Of a stretch of DNA of 64,000 bases, positions 26,275 to 34,906 are shown piece after piece. The position numbers and the translations under genes are program-made. Each line of letters opens with the position of its first letter. The stretch's first letter is position 1. The notes beneath the pieces are model-generated. The model was given only the letters and a program-made list of their open reading frames with translations, ran no database searches and was not told the origin of the DNA. This DNA is from Massilia sp. MS-15 (lineage in GTDB: Bacteria; Pseudomonadota; Gammaproteobacteria; Burkholderiales; Burkholderiaceae_D). The stretch lies in assembly GCF_020176695.1 (NCBI RefSeq), contig NZ_JAIWIA010000007.1:186001-250000 (forward strand). Reading direction: 5' to 3'.

Positions 26275-26673
26275 TCAGTGGCGGTAGGGGAAGCGCGTCC
26301 CGATATGCCCGCCCCAGCCGCGGTGATGTCCCCAGCCGCGTCCGAAATTGAAGCCCAGACCGATCGAGACGGGCGGGTAGTAATAACGCGGCTGGTACAC
26401 CGGTTCCGGCACGTAGACCGGTTGCGGTACCGGTTGCGTCACATACACCGGCTGCCGCACGACCACCGGTGCGCTGCTGTAGGTGGTGATGCCGGTTTCG
26501 CCGTTGGCGGCGGCGCGTGCACCGGTACCGAGCGGCACTGGCGTGACCGAGACGACTTGCCAGCCGTCCGGACCCACCGCGCGCGGATAGGCCTGGCCAT
26601 AGCCGTCCGGACCGGGCGCGGCGCAACCGGCGAGCAGGGCAAGCGAAGCACTGAGAATGATGAGATTTTTCAT
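26275..26673 (-). CDS. Small lipoprotein with Pro/Tyr/Val-rich region
   Basis: A 132-residue lipoprotein: signal peptide with lipobox LAGC (Cys17), a central low-complexity part of VYV/QPVP repeats (about residues 70-95), and a Gly/His/Trp-rich tail (GWGHHRGWGGHIG). It is probably outer-membrane-attached in the periplasm. The His/Gly tail could bind metal, but nothing else supports a function. No family is recognised beyond the general lipoprotein type. Confidence 0.72.
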   Translation of the reverse strand: MKNLIILSASLALLAGCAAPGPDGYGQAYPRAVGPDGWQVVSVTPVPLGTGARAAANGETGITTYSSAPVVVRQPVYVTQPVPQPVYVPEPVYQPRYYYPPVSIGLGFNFGRGWGHHRGWGGHIGTRFPYRH

Positions 26674-26760
26674 GGCGGTTCTCCTGATCCTTCCATGATA
26701 GGAAATTCGGGCGGGGCTGCCGCCGGCAATTACAGCTTGTTACACTCGCAGCTTTCCCGG

Positions 26761-26955
26761 CTAATGCCGTTCAGTTAAGAGGGCGTAGCGTGGGCGGCTA
26801 CGCCGCCCACGCGGTGATAGTTAGCCGATGGAAAGCCGTACGCGATGATTTCGCAGCTGGTTGACCGCGTGGGCGGGAATCCAGTCCACTGGACTAGATT
26901 CCCCCGCCCACCATACAAAAACTCCCAGCACTGCTTAACTGAACATCATTAAGCC
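26761..26955. repeat. Dispersed hairpin repeat, copy A, MITE-like with terminal inverted repeats
   Basis: The ends are CTAATGCCGTTCAGTTAAG on the left and its imperfect complement (CTTAACTGAAC..ATTAAG) on the right. TTCCCGG flanks both sides (26754-26760 and 26956-26962) and may be a target-site duplication. Inside are two hairpin arms: 26784-26814 (CGTGGGCGG.. / ..CCGCCCACG) and a longer one at 26865-26916. Between the arms is a spacer that, read together with the first arm, matches copy B (50497-50634, opposite orientation) with about four mismatches over roughly 110 bp. It fills the gap between the lipoprotein and the SGNH hydrolase; no gene was seen in this stretch. Confidence 0.82.
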
Positions 26956-26982
26956 TTCCCGGCAGCTTTCCCTTTCTGCACT

Positions 26983-28335
26983 TCAGGCTAGCAGGGCGCT
27001 CAGCGTCGCCAGCGGTACCGCCGCGGCCAGCGCCTGGTAGCCCGCATCGTTCGGATGCAGCCAGTCGCGGCTGTTATAGGCGCTGCGCAGGCGGGTCGGC
27101 GCGGCCGGATCGCGCAGCACCGCATCCCAGTCCACCAACGCATCGAATTCGCCCGACGCGCGCAGCCAGGCGTTGACCTGCTGGCGCGCCGCCTCGCGCG
27201 CCGCCGTGTAGTAGACGAAGCCCAGCATCGGCGGCAGGGTGGCGCCCAGCACCGCCAGCCCGCGTGCGTGCGCGCGTGCCAGTAGCTGGCGGTAGCCTGC
27301 GACCAGCTCGGCCGGCATGCCGGCCAGCGCCGTGCCCGAGGCGTAGACGATGTCGTTGATCCCGATCGCGACGATGAGCGCACGCACGCCGGACGTGGCC
27401 AGCACGTCGCGGTCGAAGCGCTCCAGCACGTCGCGGCCGGCCAGCAGCGCGCTGGCGTCGTCCAGCAGCAGGCGGTTGCCGGCGATGCCGCGGTTGACCA
27501 CGCCGATCCGTCCGGCCGCGCCCAGCTCGGCCTGCAGGCGGCGCGCCAGGTAGTCGGGCCAGCGCCGGTTCTGGTTCGCCGTGCTGCCCTGGCCGTCCGT
27601 CAGCGAGTCGCCGATCGCGACCACGCAGGGCGCGCCACCATCCACATCCACCTCGGTGACGAAGGGCCAGGCACTCAGGGTACGCGCGACGTTGAACGTG
27701 CTATTGGCGGCAAAATTGCCTGGCGTGGAAACATAGCCGGTCTGCCAGGCGTCGCGGTGCAGCGTGGTGGCGCTCGCGCCGGCCGGAAAATACAGGCTGA
27801 TGGCGAGGTCGGCGAAGGGCGGCAGCTGGAAGAACACCGGGTCGGACAGTGCCGGCGCGCCGGGCTGGATGGTAAACGCGCTGCGCCCGCCGACGCGCAA
27901 GGGATGGCCCGACCCCGCCACCACCGCCTGCCCGCCGGCGGACAGGGCGACCTGGGCTGCGCCGATCACCAGCGGGCTGCTGCCCATCTCGTTCGAGAGC
28001 CGCACCCGCAGCCGGCTGCCGCCGGTGCTGGCGCGCACGATCAGGCGCAGCGTCTGGCCGCCCAAGCTGGTGGTGGAGGCGGCGGGCGGCGGTCCGGCCG
28101 GCGCGCAGCCCCAGGTGGCGGACCAGCCTTCGCCGCGCCAGGACTGGGCGCGGGCATCGCGCGGCGCCAGCGCCAGCGTGCCGGCCAGGGTGGACGCCCC
28201 GAGCAGCAGGCGGCGCCGCTTGCGGTCGGGCCGCGCGCCGGGGCGGGAGATGTCCGGTTGCGCCTGCGGCTGCGGTGTGGAAGGTAGACTGAGGAAAGTC
28301 GCGCTGGATGGCGCGCGCAAGGCCGGATCGGGCAT
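26983..28335 (-). CDS. Secreted SGNH/GDSL hydrolase, probable Tat substrate
   Basis: A 450-residue exported protein. A long N-region carries RKRRRLLLGASTLAGTLALA (about residues 38-57), resembling a twin-arginine signal, with an Ala-Gln cleavage near residue 64. The SGNH blocks are present: VVAIGDSLTDGQGS (nucleophile Ser), GIAGNRLL (Gly), VAIGINDIV (Asn) and SRDWLHPNDAGYQ (Asp/His). It resembles lipases and esterases acting on acylated sugars or lipids. ATG 28335 has AGGAG seven bases upstream; a longer frame exists but is not preferred. Confidence 0.85.
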   Translation of the reverse strand: MPDPALRAPSSATFLSLPSTPQPQAQPDISRPGARPDRKRRRLLLGASTLAGTLALAPRDARAQSWRGEGWSATWGCAPAGPPPAASTTSLGGQTLRLIVRASTGGSRLRVRLSNEMGSSPLVIGAAQVALSAGGQAVVAGSGHPLRVGGRSAFTIQPGAPALSDPVFFQLPPFADLAISLYFPAGASATTLHRDAWQTGYVSTPGNFAANSTFNVARTLSAWPFVTEVDVDGGAPCVVAIGDSLTDGQGSTANQNRRWPDYLARRLQAELGAAGRIGVVNRGIAGNRLLLDDASALLAGRDVLERFDRDVLATSGVRALIVAIGINDIVYASGTALAGMPAELVAGYRQLLARAHARGLAVLGATLPPMLGFVYYTAAREAARQQVNAWLRASGEFDALVDWDAVLRDPAAPTRLRSAYNSRDWLHPNDAGYQALAAAVPLATLSALLA

Positions 28336-28584
28336 CGCAGGCTCCTGTTCAAGGGCGCGGCCACGGCGCGGCCGCAACACCAACATAGTCCAGCGGCGCG
28401 GCCGATCCAAGCCTGTGCGACACGCGTGTTGCGGCGCCTCGGATCTGGGTGCGAAACAGGGATGGGGACGAAACTAAGCTGAATGCAAATGGTTCGGCCA
28501 AGCTGCCATGCGATGGCGGAGGCCGCACCCGGGCCGCTGCTGCGCACGCGTGGACTGGACCCCGCCTGGATGTCGCCCGGCGTT

Positions 28585-29433
28585 CTAGGCCAGGATGTTC
28601 AGCAGGCCGTCGAGACCGGAAAAGTTCAGTGCGACGCTGGCCTGGGCGCGCACCACCGGCTTGGCGCGGAAGGCCACGGAGAGGCCGGCGACGCCCATCA
28701 TCTGCAGGTCGTTGGCGCCGTCGCCCATCACGATGGCCTGCCGCGGCGTGATGCCCAGTCCGGCGCAGACGCGCTGGACGGTGCGCATCTTTTCCTGCGC
28801 ATCGACGATGCCGCCCAGCACCCGCCCGGTCAGCCTGCCGTCCTCGACCTCGAGCAGGTTGGCATGGGTGTGGTCGAGCCCCAGCCTGTCCTTCAGGCGG
28901 TCGGTGAAGAAGGTGAAGCCGCCCGACACCAGCAGGGTCTTCAGGCCGGCCGCGCGCACCGCCGCCAGCATCGCTTCGCCGCCCGGCGAGATGCGCAGGC
29001 GTTCGTCGTAGACGCGCTGCAGGGCCGAGGCTTCCAGTCCTTCCAGCAGGGCCACGCGGCGCGCCAGGCTGGCGGCGAAATCGAGCTCGCCGCGCATGGC
29101 GGTCTCGGTGATCGCGGCCACCTGGGGCTTCAGGCCCTGCATGTCGGCGATCTCGTCGATGCACTCGATGGTGATCAGGGTCGAGTCCATGTCCATCGCG
29201 ACCAGGCCGAAGTCGGCCAGCCTGCGGCCCGCCTCGATGAAACAGGCATCGACCCCGGCCTCGAAGGCGGCGGCCTCGACCTGTTCCCGCAGCGCTGCCG
29301 CAAAGGCAAGGTCTTCGCAGCGCAGCGCATGTTCGCCGAGGCGTGTGATACGCGCCGGCCGGGCCAGCGCGGCCAGGCGTTCGAGCGTCTCGGAAGAGGC
29401 CTGCGGCCCCTGCAGCACCAGGTTCATCGTCAT
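28585..29433 (-). CDS. serB: Phosphoserine phosphatase SerB
   Basis: A 282-residue HAD phosphatase with the catalytic DMDSTLI (around residues 80-86), the Ser/Gly motif LLVSGGFTFF, Lys in the third motif and GDGANDLQMM as the metal-binding fourth motif. The first 70 residues form a small ACT-like or regulatory part as in other SerB proteins. It makes L-serine from phosphoserine. It lies 20 bp downstream of mfd on the same strand. Confidence 0.95.
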   Translation of the reverse strand: MTMNLVLQGPQASSETLERLAALARPARITRLGEHALRCEDLAFAAALREQVEAAAFEAGVDACFIEAGRRLADFGLVAMDMDSTLITIECIDEIADMQGLKPQVAAITETAMRGELDFAASLARRVALLEGLEASALQRVYDERLRISPGGEAMLAAVRAAGLKTLLVSGGFTFFTDRLKDRLGLDHTHANLLEVEDGRLTGRVLGGIVDAQEKMRTVQRVCAGLGITPRQAIVMGDGANDLQMMGVAGLSVAFRAKPVVRAQASVALNFSGLDGLLNILA

Positions 29434-29453
29434 CGTGATTCCCTATCCGGTTT

Positions 29454-32400
29454 TCAAGCGAGCAGTTGCTTGATGGTCTGTTTCACCTGCGTCACGCGGG
29501 CCGCCAGGTCGGGCATGCTGGCCGTGATGCGCAGCTTGTCCTGGCCGGCCAGCTTGATGTGGCGGTTCTTCTGGATCAGGGTGATGATCCTGACCGGATC
29601 GATCGGCGGCTGTTCCATGAACTGCAGGTTGGCGGCTTCTCCGTGGACGTCGATCTTGACGATGCCCACCGCTTTGGCGGCGATGCGCAGGCGGTGCGTC
29701 TCGATCAGCGCCTTGACCGGCTCGGGCAGCTTGCCGAAGCGGTCGATCAGCTCTTCCTGCATGGCGTCGATCCGGTCCTGGCTCTCGCAGTTGGCCAGGC
29801 GCTTGTAGATCGACAGGCGCTCATGCACGTCGCCGCAGTAGCCCGATGGCAGCAGGGCCGGCACGTGCAGGTTGATCTCGGTGGTGGAGGACAGCGGCGC
29901 GGCCAGGTCCGGCTCCTTGCCGGCTTTCAGCGAGCGTACCGCCTCGTTCAGCATGTCGGAATACAGCTGGAAGCCGACCTCCAGCATCTCGCCCGACTGG
30001 CTCTCTCCCAGCACCTCGCCGGCGCCACGGATCTCCAGGTCGTGCATGGCGAGATAGAAGCCGCTGCCCAGTTCTTCCATCGCCTGGATCGCATCGAGGC
30101 GGCGCTGCGCCTGCTTGGTCAGGCCACCCACGTCGCTCACCAGCAGGTAGGCATAGGCCTGGTGGTGCGAACGGCCGACCCGTCCGCGCAGCTGGTGCAG
30201 CTGGGCCAGGCCGAAGCGGTCGGCGCGGTGCATGATGATGGTGTTCGCGGTCGGCACGTCGATGCCGGTTTCGATGATGGTCGTGCACAGCAGGATGTTG
30301 AAGCGCTGGGCGACGAAGTCGCGCATCACCTTTTCCAGGTCGCGCTCGTGCATCTGGCCGTGCGCCACGCCGATGCGCGCCTCCGGCAACAGCTCCTGGA
30401 GCATGGACCGGCGGTTTTCAATGGTCTCGACCTCGTTGTGCAGGAAGTAGATCTGGCCGCCGCGCTTCAGTTCGCGCAGGCAGGCTTCGCGGATGATCGA
30501 ACCGTCCTCGCTGCGCACGAAGGTCTTGATCGCCAGGCGCTTCTGCGGCGCGGTGGCGATGATCGAGAAGTCGCGCAGTCCCTCCAAGGCCATGCCGAGC
30601 GTGCGCGGGATCGGGGTCGCGGTCAGGGTCAGCACGTCGACCTCGGCGCGCAGCGCCTTCAGCGCTTCTTTCTGGCGTACGCCGAAGCGGTGTTCCTCGT
30701 CGATGATCACCAGGCCCAGGCGGGTGAACTTCACGTCGGGCGAGAGCAGCTTGTGGGTGCCGATCACGATGTCGAGGGTGCCGTCGGCCATGCCCTTGAT
30801 CGCATTGTTGATTTCCTTGCCGGTACGGAAGCGCGACAACTCGGCAATCCTGACCGGCCAGTCGGCGAAGCGGTCGGCGAAGGTCTGCGCATGCTGCTCG
30901 GCCAGCAGGGTGGTGGGCGCCAGGATCGCGACCTGCTTGCCGCCCATGACGGCGATGAAGGCCGCGCGCAGCGCGACCTCGGTCTTGCCGAAGCCGACGT
31001 CGCCGCACACCAGGCGGTCCATCGGGCGGCCCGAAGTCATGTCCTTGATCACGTTGTGGATGGCTTCGGCCTGGTCGGGCGTTTCGTCGAAGCCGAAGCT
31101 GGCCGCGAAGTTCTCGTAGTCGGTGCTCGAATACTCGAAGGCGTGGCCCTGGCGCGCCGCGCGCCGCGCGTACAGGTTGAGCAGCTCGGCGGCCGTGTCG
31201 CGCACCTGCTCGGCAGCCTTTCTCTTTGCCTTGTCCCACTGTCCCGAACCGAGGCTGTGCAGCGGCGCGTCCTCGGGCGAGGTGCCGGAGTAGCGCGAGA
31301 TCACGTGCAGCTGCGAGACCGGCACATACAGCTTGGTTTCCTTGGCGTATTCCAGGTGCAGGAACTCGGTCTCGCCTTCGCCAAGATCCATGCTCATCAA
31401 GCCCATGTAGCGCCCGATGCCGTGGTTGATGTGCACCACCGGGTCGCCGATCTTCAGCTCGGACAGGTCGCGCACCATCGACTCGACCTGGCTGGTGGCT
31501 TCCTGCTTCTTCTTGCCGGCGCGCCGTCCCGAGCCCGCGTACAGCTCGGTCTCGGTGATGAACACCAGGCGCCCGGCCGCGTCTTCGTTCAGTTCGAAGC
31601 CGGCCTGCAGCGGCGCCACGCCGAGCGCCAGCGGGCCGCTGGCGGCGCGCAAGCCCGCGAAGCCGTCCACCGGCACCGGATCCAGTCCGTATTCGTGGAA
31701 GTACTGCTGCAGGGTCTCGCGGCGGCCGGCCGAATCGGCCACGATCATCACGCGCGCGTCCTGGCGCGCCAGGTAGGCGCGCAGGCTCGACAGCGGATCG
31801 TCGAGGCGGCGGTTGACCGCCACGTCGGGGATCGGCGCGGACAGTTCGGACGCTTGGGCGGACGGGTCGCGGCCGATGGTCCAGCGGCCGTGCGGCTTGG
31901 CGCACGTGAAGAACTGTTCGGCGCCCAGGAACAGTTCGCGCGGTTCCAGGATCGGCCGCTCACGGTCGCTTTTCAGGAACTTGTAGCGCGACTCGGTATC
32001 GCGCCAGAAGCGCCCGATCGCGGCCTCGATGTCGCCCACCAGGGCCAGGGTGGCGTCCTCGGGGAGGTAGTCGAACAGGGTCGCGGTCTCATCGAAAAAC
32101 AGTGGCAGGTAGTATTCGATGCCGGCCGAGGCGATGCCGTTGCCGATGTCGCGGTAGATCGGCGAGCGCGAAGGATCGCCCTCGAAGCGCTCGCGCCAGC
32201 GGCCGCGGAAGGCGCTGCGCGCCGCCTCGTCCATCGGGAATTCGCGGCCAGGCAGCAGGCGCACTTCCTTCACCGGGTACAGCGAGCGCTGGGTGTCGGC
32301 ATCGAAGGTACGGATCGACTCGACCTCGTCGCCGAACAGATCGAGCCGGTAGGGCAGGGCGGAGCCCATCGGGAACAGGTCGATCAGGCCGCCGCGCACC

Positions 32401-32900
32401 GAATATTCGCCGGGCGACATCACCTGCGCCACGTGGGTATAACCCGCAAGGGTCAGCTGGGCCTTGAGCCTGGCTTCGTCCAGGCGTTCGCCCTGGCGGA
32501 AGAAGAAGGTGTAGGCTGCCAGGAAGGACGGCGGGGCCAGCCGCACCAGCGCGGTGGTGGCCGGCACCACCAGTACGTCGCACTGGCCGTTGCGGATCTC
32601 GTGCAGCGTGGCGAGACGCTCCGACACCAGGTCCTGGTGCGGCGAGAAAGCGTCGTAAGGCAGGGTTTCCCAGTCCGGTAGCAGGTGGCAGGACAATGCG
32701 CCGTCCGCGAACCAGGGAATCTCCTCGAGCAGGCGCTGGCCGTCGCTGGCGTTTGCCACGATGACGGTGAGGATCTGCCCCCTGGCCTTGAGCGCCAGCG
32801 CGGCGCTGGCGAGCGCATAGGCGTCGCTTGAACCATGCAGGGCAGGCAGGGCAAATCGGGAGGCTGGCTTGGGCAGGTTTTTCTTGAGATCGAAAGGCAT
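29454..32900 (-). CDS. mfd: Transcription-repair coupling factor Mfd
   Basis: A full-length 1148-residue Mfd. The N-terminal UvrB-homology region is followed by the RNA-polymerase interaction domain (SELKIGDPVVHINHGIGRYMG, about residue 480 on), the RecG-like translocase motor with Walker A CGDVGFGKTEVALRAAF and the DEEH box in IIDEEHRFGV, and the C-terminal TRCF domain. It removes stalled RNA polymerase from damaged DNA and recruits UvrA. The ATG at 32900 is the family start; serB is downstream, the HDOD gene upstream. Confidence 0.97.
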   Translation of the reverse strand: MPFDLKKNLPKPASRFALPALHGSSDAYALASAALALKARGQILTVIVANASDGQRLLEEIPWFADGALSCHLLPDWETLPYDAFSPHQDLVSERLATLHEIRNGQCDVLVVPATTALVRLAPPSFLAAYTFFFRQGERLDEARLKAQLTLAGYTHVAQVMSPGEYSVRGGLIDLFPMGSALPYRLDLFGDEVESIRTFDADTQRSLYPVKEVRLLPGREFPMDEAARSAFRGRWRERFEGDPSRSPIYRDIGNGIASAGIEYYLPLFFDETATLFDYLPEDATLALVGDIEAAIGRFWRDTESRYKFLKSDRERPILEPRELFLGAEQFFTCAKPHGRWTIGRDPSAQASELSAPIPDVAVNRRLDDPLSSLRAYLARQDARVMIVADSAGRRETLQQYFHEYGLDPVPVDGFAGLRAASGPLALGVAPLQAGFELNEDAAGRLVFITETELYAGSGRRAGKKKQEATSQVESMVRDLSELKIGDPVVHINHGIGRYMGLMSMDLGEGETEFLHLEYAKETKLYVPVSQLHVISRYSGTSPEDAPLHSLGSGQWDKAKRKAAEQVRDTAAELLNLYARRAARQGHAFEYSSTDYENFAASFGFDETPDQAEAIHNVIKDMTSGRPMDRLVCGDVGFGKTEVALRAAFIAVMGGKQVAILAPTTLLAEQHAQTFADRFADWPVRIAELSRFRTGKEINNAIKGMADGTLDIVIGTHKLLSPDVKFTRLGLVIIDEEHRFGVRQKEALKALRAEVDVLTLTATPIPRTLGMALEGLRDFSIIATAPQKRLAIKTFVRSEDGSIIREACLRELKRGGQIYFLHNEVETIENRRSMLQELLPEARIGVAHGQMHERDLEKVMRDFVAQRFNILLCTTIIETGIDVPTANTIIMHRADRFGLAQLHQLRGRVGRSHHQAYAYLLVSDVGGLTKQAQRRLDAIQAMEELGSGFYLAMHDLEIRGAGEVLGESQSGEMLEVGFQLYSDMLNEAVRSLKAGKEPDLAAPLSSTTEINLHVPALLPSGYCGDVHERLSIYKRLANCESQDRIDAMQEELIDRFGKLPEPVKALIETHRLRIAAKAVGIVKIDVHGEAANLQFMEQPPIDPVRIITLIQKNRHIKLAGQDKLRITASMPDLAARVTQVKQTIKQLLA

Positions 32901-33016
32901 TGAGCGCGCAGTGACGTTCGCAACAGGGGCTGTCCATTATAGACGAACGGCCAGTCCAACGCCGGGCCACCAGGGCCCGTCGCGGCTGGGTCGCCTATGC
33001 CCAGGGCCGCGCCGCC

Positions 33017-34009
33017 TTATTCCTCATCGCTGCGCAGGCGCCCGTAGATGCCGGCCTCGGGCGCGGGCAGGGCGGCGGCCAGCGCCACGGCTTCCCCGAC
33101 GCCGGCCTCGGCCAGCACCCGCAGCTTGGCCAGGCGCTCGCCTGCGTGCAGGGCCTGGGCCAGCGGCCCGGCTTCGGCACGGCCGGCGTGCAGGATCGCC
33201 GCGCCCACCGGCGGCGGAAATTCCCAGGAGGCCGCGATGCGCGCCGACAGGGTGCGCGCGTGCTCGAGCAGCGCGCCCGCGAAGCGTTCGGATTGCGGCA
33301 GCGCCGCGCTGCCGGCCAGCTGGTCCACCAGGCGCAGCGCCACCACCAGCCCCACGTTCTGCATCAGCCCCGCCAGGTAGGCCTCGAAGGGATTGGCCTT
33401 GAGGGCGGGCGCGGCCAGTGCGGCCGCCTGCGCGCACTTCTCGGACTGGCTCCACAGGCGGGGCGCGGCCTGGCGCGCCAGGCGTCCGGTCTGGGCGCTG
33501 ATCACCGGTCGGAAAGCGACCCGCGCCAGCAGCATGCGCAGGCCATTCTGGCCCAGCAGCATGAGCGCGCCCTCGATGTTGGTGACGCGGGTCGTGGCGC
33601 GGTAATAGGGGCTGTTGACTTCGCGGATGACTTCGGCCACCAGGGTCACGTCCTGGCCTACCTGGCGCGCCAGCTCGCCGGCCGACATTGCCTCGTCGCG
33701 CAGGCTGCGCAGCAGTTGCGGGACGACGGCGGGCACGCGCGGCACCAGGTCGGCGGCGGCTTCCGGCTGGCGCGCCAGCCGCGCCAGCTCGTCGAGAACC
33801 AGCTCCTCCGGCATGCTGCCGGCGTGGGCCACGCCCGCGGTCAGCCAGCGGTAGCAGGCCAGGTCGAGGTCGAAGGGAGCGACTTCGGGCATGGCCGCAG
33901 GCGCGGGCACGGCGTGCGCGTCGCCGGCTGCGGCCGGGGACTGTAGGGCGCAGGGCGCCTCGTCGGGATGCGCATTTCCGCCGAACAGGCGGGCAAGCCA
34001 ATTTTTCAT
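33017..34009 (-). CDS. HDOD-domain signalling protein
   Basis: A 330-residue HDOD protein. After a short variable N-terminus with a basic start (KNWLARLFGGNAHPDE) there is an HDOD domain from about residue 80 to 300, with VPAVVPQLLRSLRDEAMSAGELARQVGQD and VNSPYYRA.TRVTNIEGALMLLG, the core HDOD pattern. Catalytic HD residues are absent, as normal for HDOD, so it is a regulator rather than a phosphodiesterase. It lies near a c-di-GMP gene cluster on the same strand, which may be its context. Confidence 0.85.
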   Translation of the reverse strand: MKNWLARLFGGNAHPDEAPCALQSPAAAGDAHAVPAPAAMPEVAPFDLDLACYRWLTAGVAHAGSMPEELVLDELARLARQPEAAADLVPRVPAVVPQLLRSLRDEAMSAGELARQVGQDVTLVAEVIREVNSPYYRATTRVTNIEGALMLLGQNGLRMLLARVAFRPVISAQTGRLARQAAPRLWSQSEKCAQAAALAAPALKANPFEAYLAGLMQNVGLVVALRLVDQLAGSAALPQSERFAGALLEHARTLSARIAASWEFPPPVGAAILHAGRAEAGPLAQALHAGERLAKLRVLAEAGVGEAVALAAALPAPEAGIYGRLRSDEE

Positions 34010-34080
34010 GGTGGGCAGAAGTCGAGCCAGGGCAGGCCGATTCTACCCCATGTGCCGCGCCGTCCCGCCGGCGCAACGAT

Positions 34081-34110
34081 GGTCAGCGCGTGGGCGGGAT
34101 CCCACGCCGC
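34081..34110. repeat. Short degenerate arm of the GTGGGCGG repeat family
   Basis: GCGTGGGCGGGATCCCACGC forms a short palindrome just after the stop of the small lipoprotein. It shares the CGCGTGGGCGGG core with copies A-D but has no spacer or second arm. It may be a decayed arm or a simple terminator stem. Confidence 0.35.
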
Positions 34111-34117
34111 GCCTGGC

Positions 34118-34321
34118 TCAACTGCCGCCAGCCGGCGTCGTGCTTGGAGGCGGCGTGGTGGTCGGCGTGGTGACCGATTCGTTGGTGGTCGGCGTCGCAG
34201 TCCCGCTCTGGCCGGACGGGCTGGCGCTGCTGCCGGATGTGGTGCCGCTGCCGGTCGTGGTGCAGGCGGCCAGCGCCAGGCTGGCCAGGACGCCCAGCAA
34301 TGCGGTGTTCAATTTGTTCAT
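34118..34321 (-). CDS. Small Thr/Ser/Pro-rich lipoprotein (paralogue 1)
   Basis: A 67-residue lipoprotein: signal peptide NKLNTALLGVLASLALAAC with lipobox ending at Cys20, then a Thr/Ser/Gly/Pro-only mature chain that should be disordered. A GGAG ribosome site lies before the ATG. It is a clear relative of the next gene (34485-34760), sharing the signal, the low-complexity mature part and the 100-bp upstream leader. Function unknown; such chains can act as periplasmic spacers or be cell-envelope stress products. Confidence 0.72.
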   Translation of the reverse strand: MNKLNTALLGVLASLALAACTTTGSGTTSGSSASPSGQSGTATPTTNESVTTPTTTPPPSTTPAGGS

Positions 34322-34484
34322 GCGGATCTCCTCGTCGTGGATGGGTCAGGCCATCATGCGAGGCGCGCGGCAGGCGTGAAATAGGCGCAGCGCTCCAGTC
34401 AATGTAGGAAGCAGCGTACATACAGGCGCCATCGGCAGGCCCGTCCGGCGTGGCGCGCGGGCCTGCTGGCGGGCGCTACGGCGG

Positions 34485-34760
34485 TCAGCGGTTGGTGCTG
34501 GTTGCGGTGTTGGTCGCCGGGTTGGTGGTGGTGTTCGACACGTTGGTGCCGGCCTGGCCCGCCGAGGAGGGTACGCCGTTGCCGGTGGTGCTGTCGCGTA
34601 CCACGCCGTTGTTGGTGCCGCCGATGCCGGTGGCCGTGGTGGCACCCGGCGTGGTCGAGCCGGAGGTGGTAGTGGTCGCGTCGCTGCCGGTCGAGCTGCA
34701 GGCGGCCAGCGACATGGCCAGGATGCCGCCCAGCAGGGCGCCTTGGAAGGACTTGTTCAT
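34485..34760 (-). CDS. Small Thr/Ser/Gly-rich lipoprotein (paralogue 2)
   Basis: A 91-residue lipoprotein with signal peptide NKSFQGALLGGILAMSLAAC (lipobox Cys at about residue 21) and a Thr/Asn/Gly-rich mature chain without Lys and almost without charged residues. It parallels the gene at 34118-34321 in start (MNK), lipobox and leader: both have TGTAGGA, GCGTGAAATAGG and ATCATGCGAG blocks upstream in the same order. It is a tandem duplicate that has diverged in length. Confidence 0.72.
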   Translation of the reverse strand: MNKSFQGALLGGILAMSLAACSSTGSDATTTTSGSTTPGATTATGIGGTNNGVVRDSTTGNGVPSSAGQAGTNVSNTTTNPATNTATSTNR

Positions 34761-34906
34761 GCGCTATCTCCTCGTCTAATTGGGTTTGCCAATCATGCGA
34801 GCAGGCGCGGGCGCGTGAAATAGGAACAGGTCGCCAGTGCGTGTAGGAGCGTACGCACAAGCTTGCGCAAGAGGGTCGGGCGAGCGCTGGCCGCCCGTGC
34901 CCTCGT

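Noticed and set aside
29466-32681. 1071-residue plus-strand frame opposite mfd
   Set aside because: Antisense shadow of mfd with His/Gln/Asp/Arg composition and no recognisable domains.
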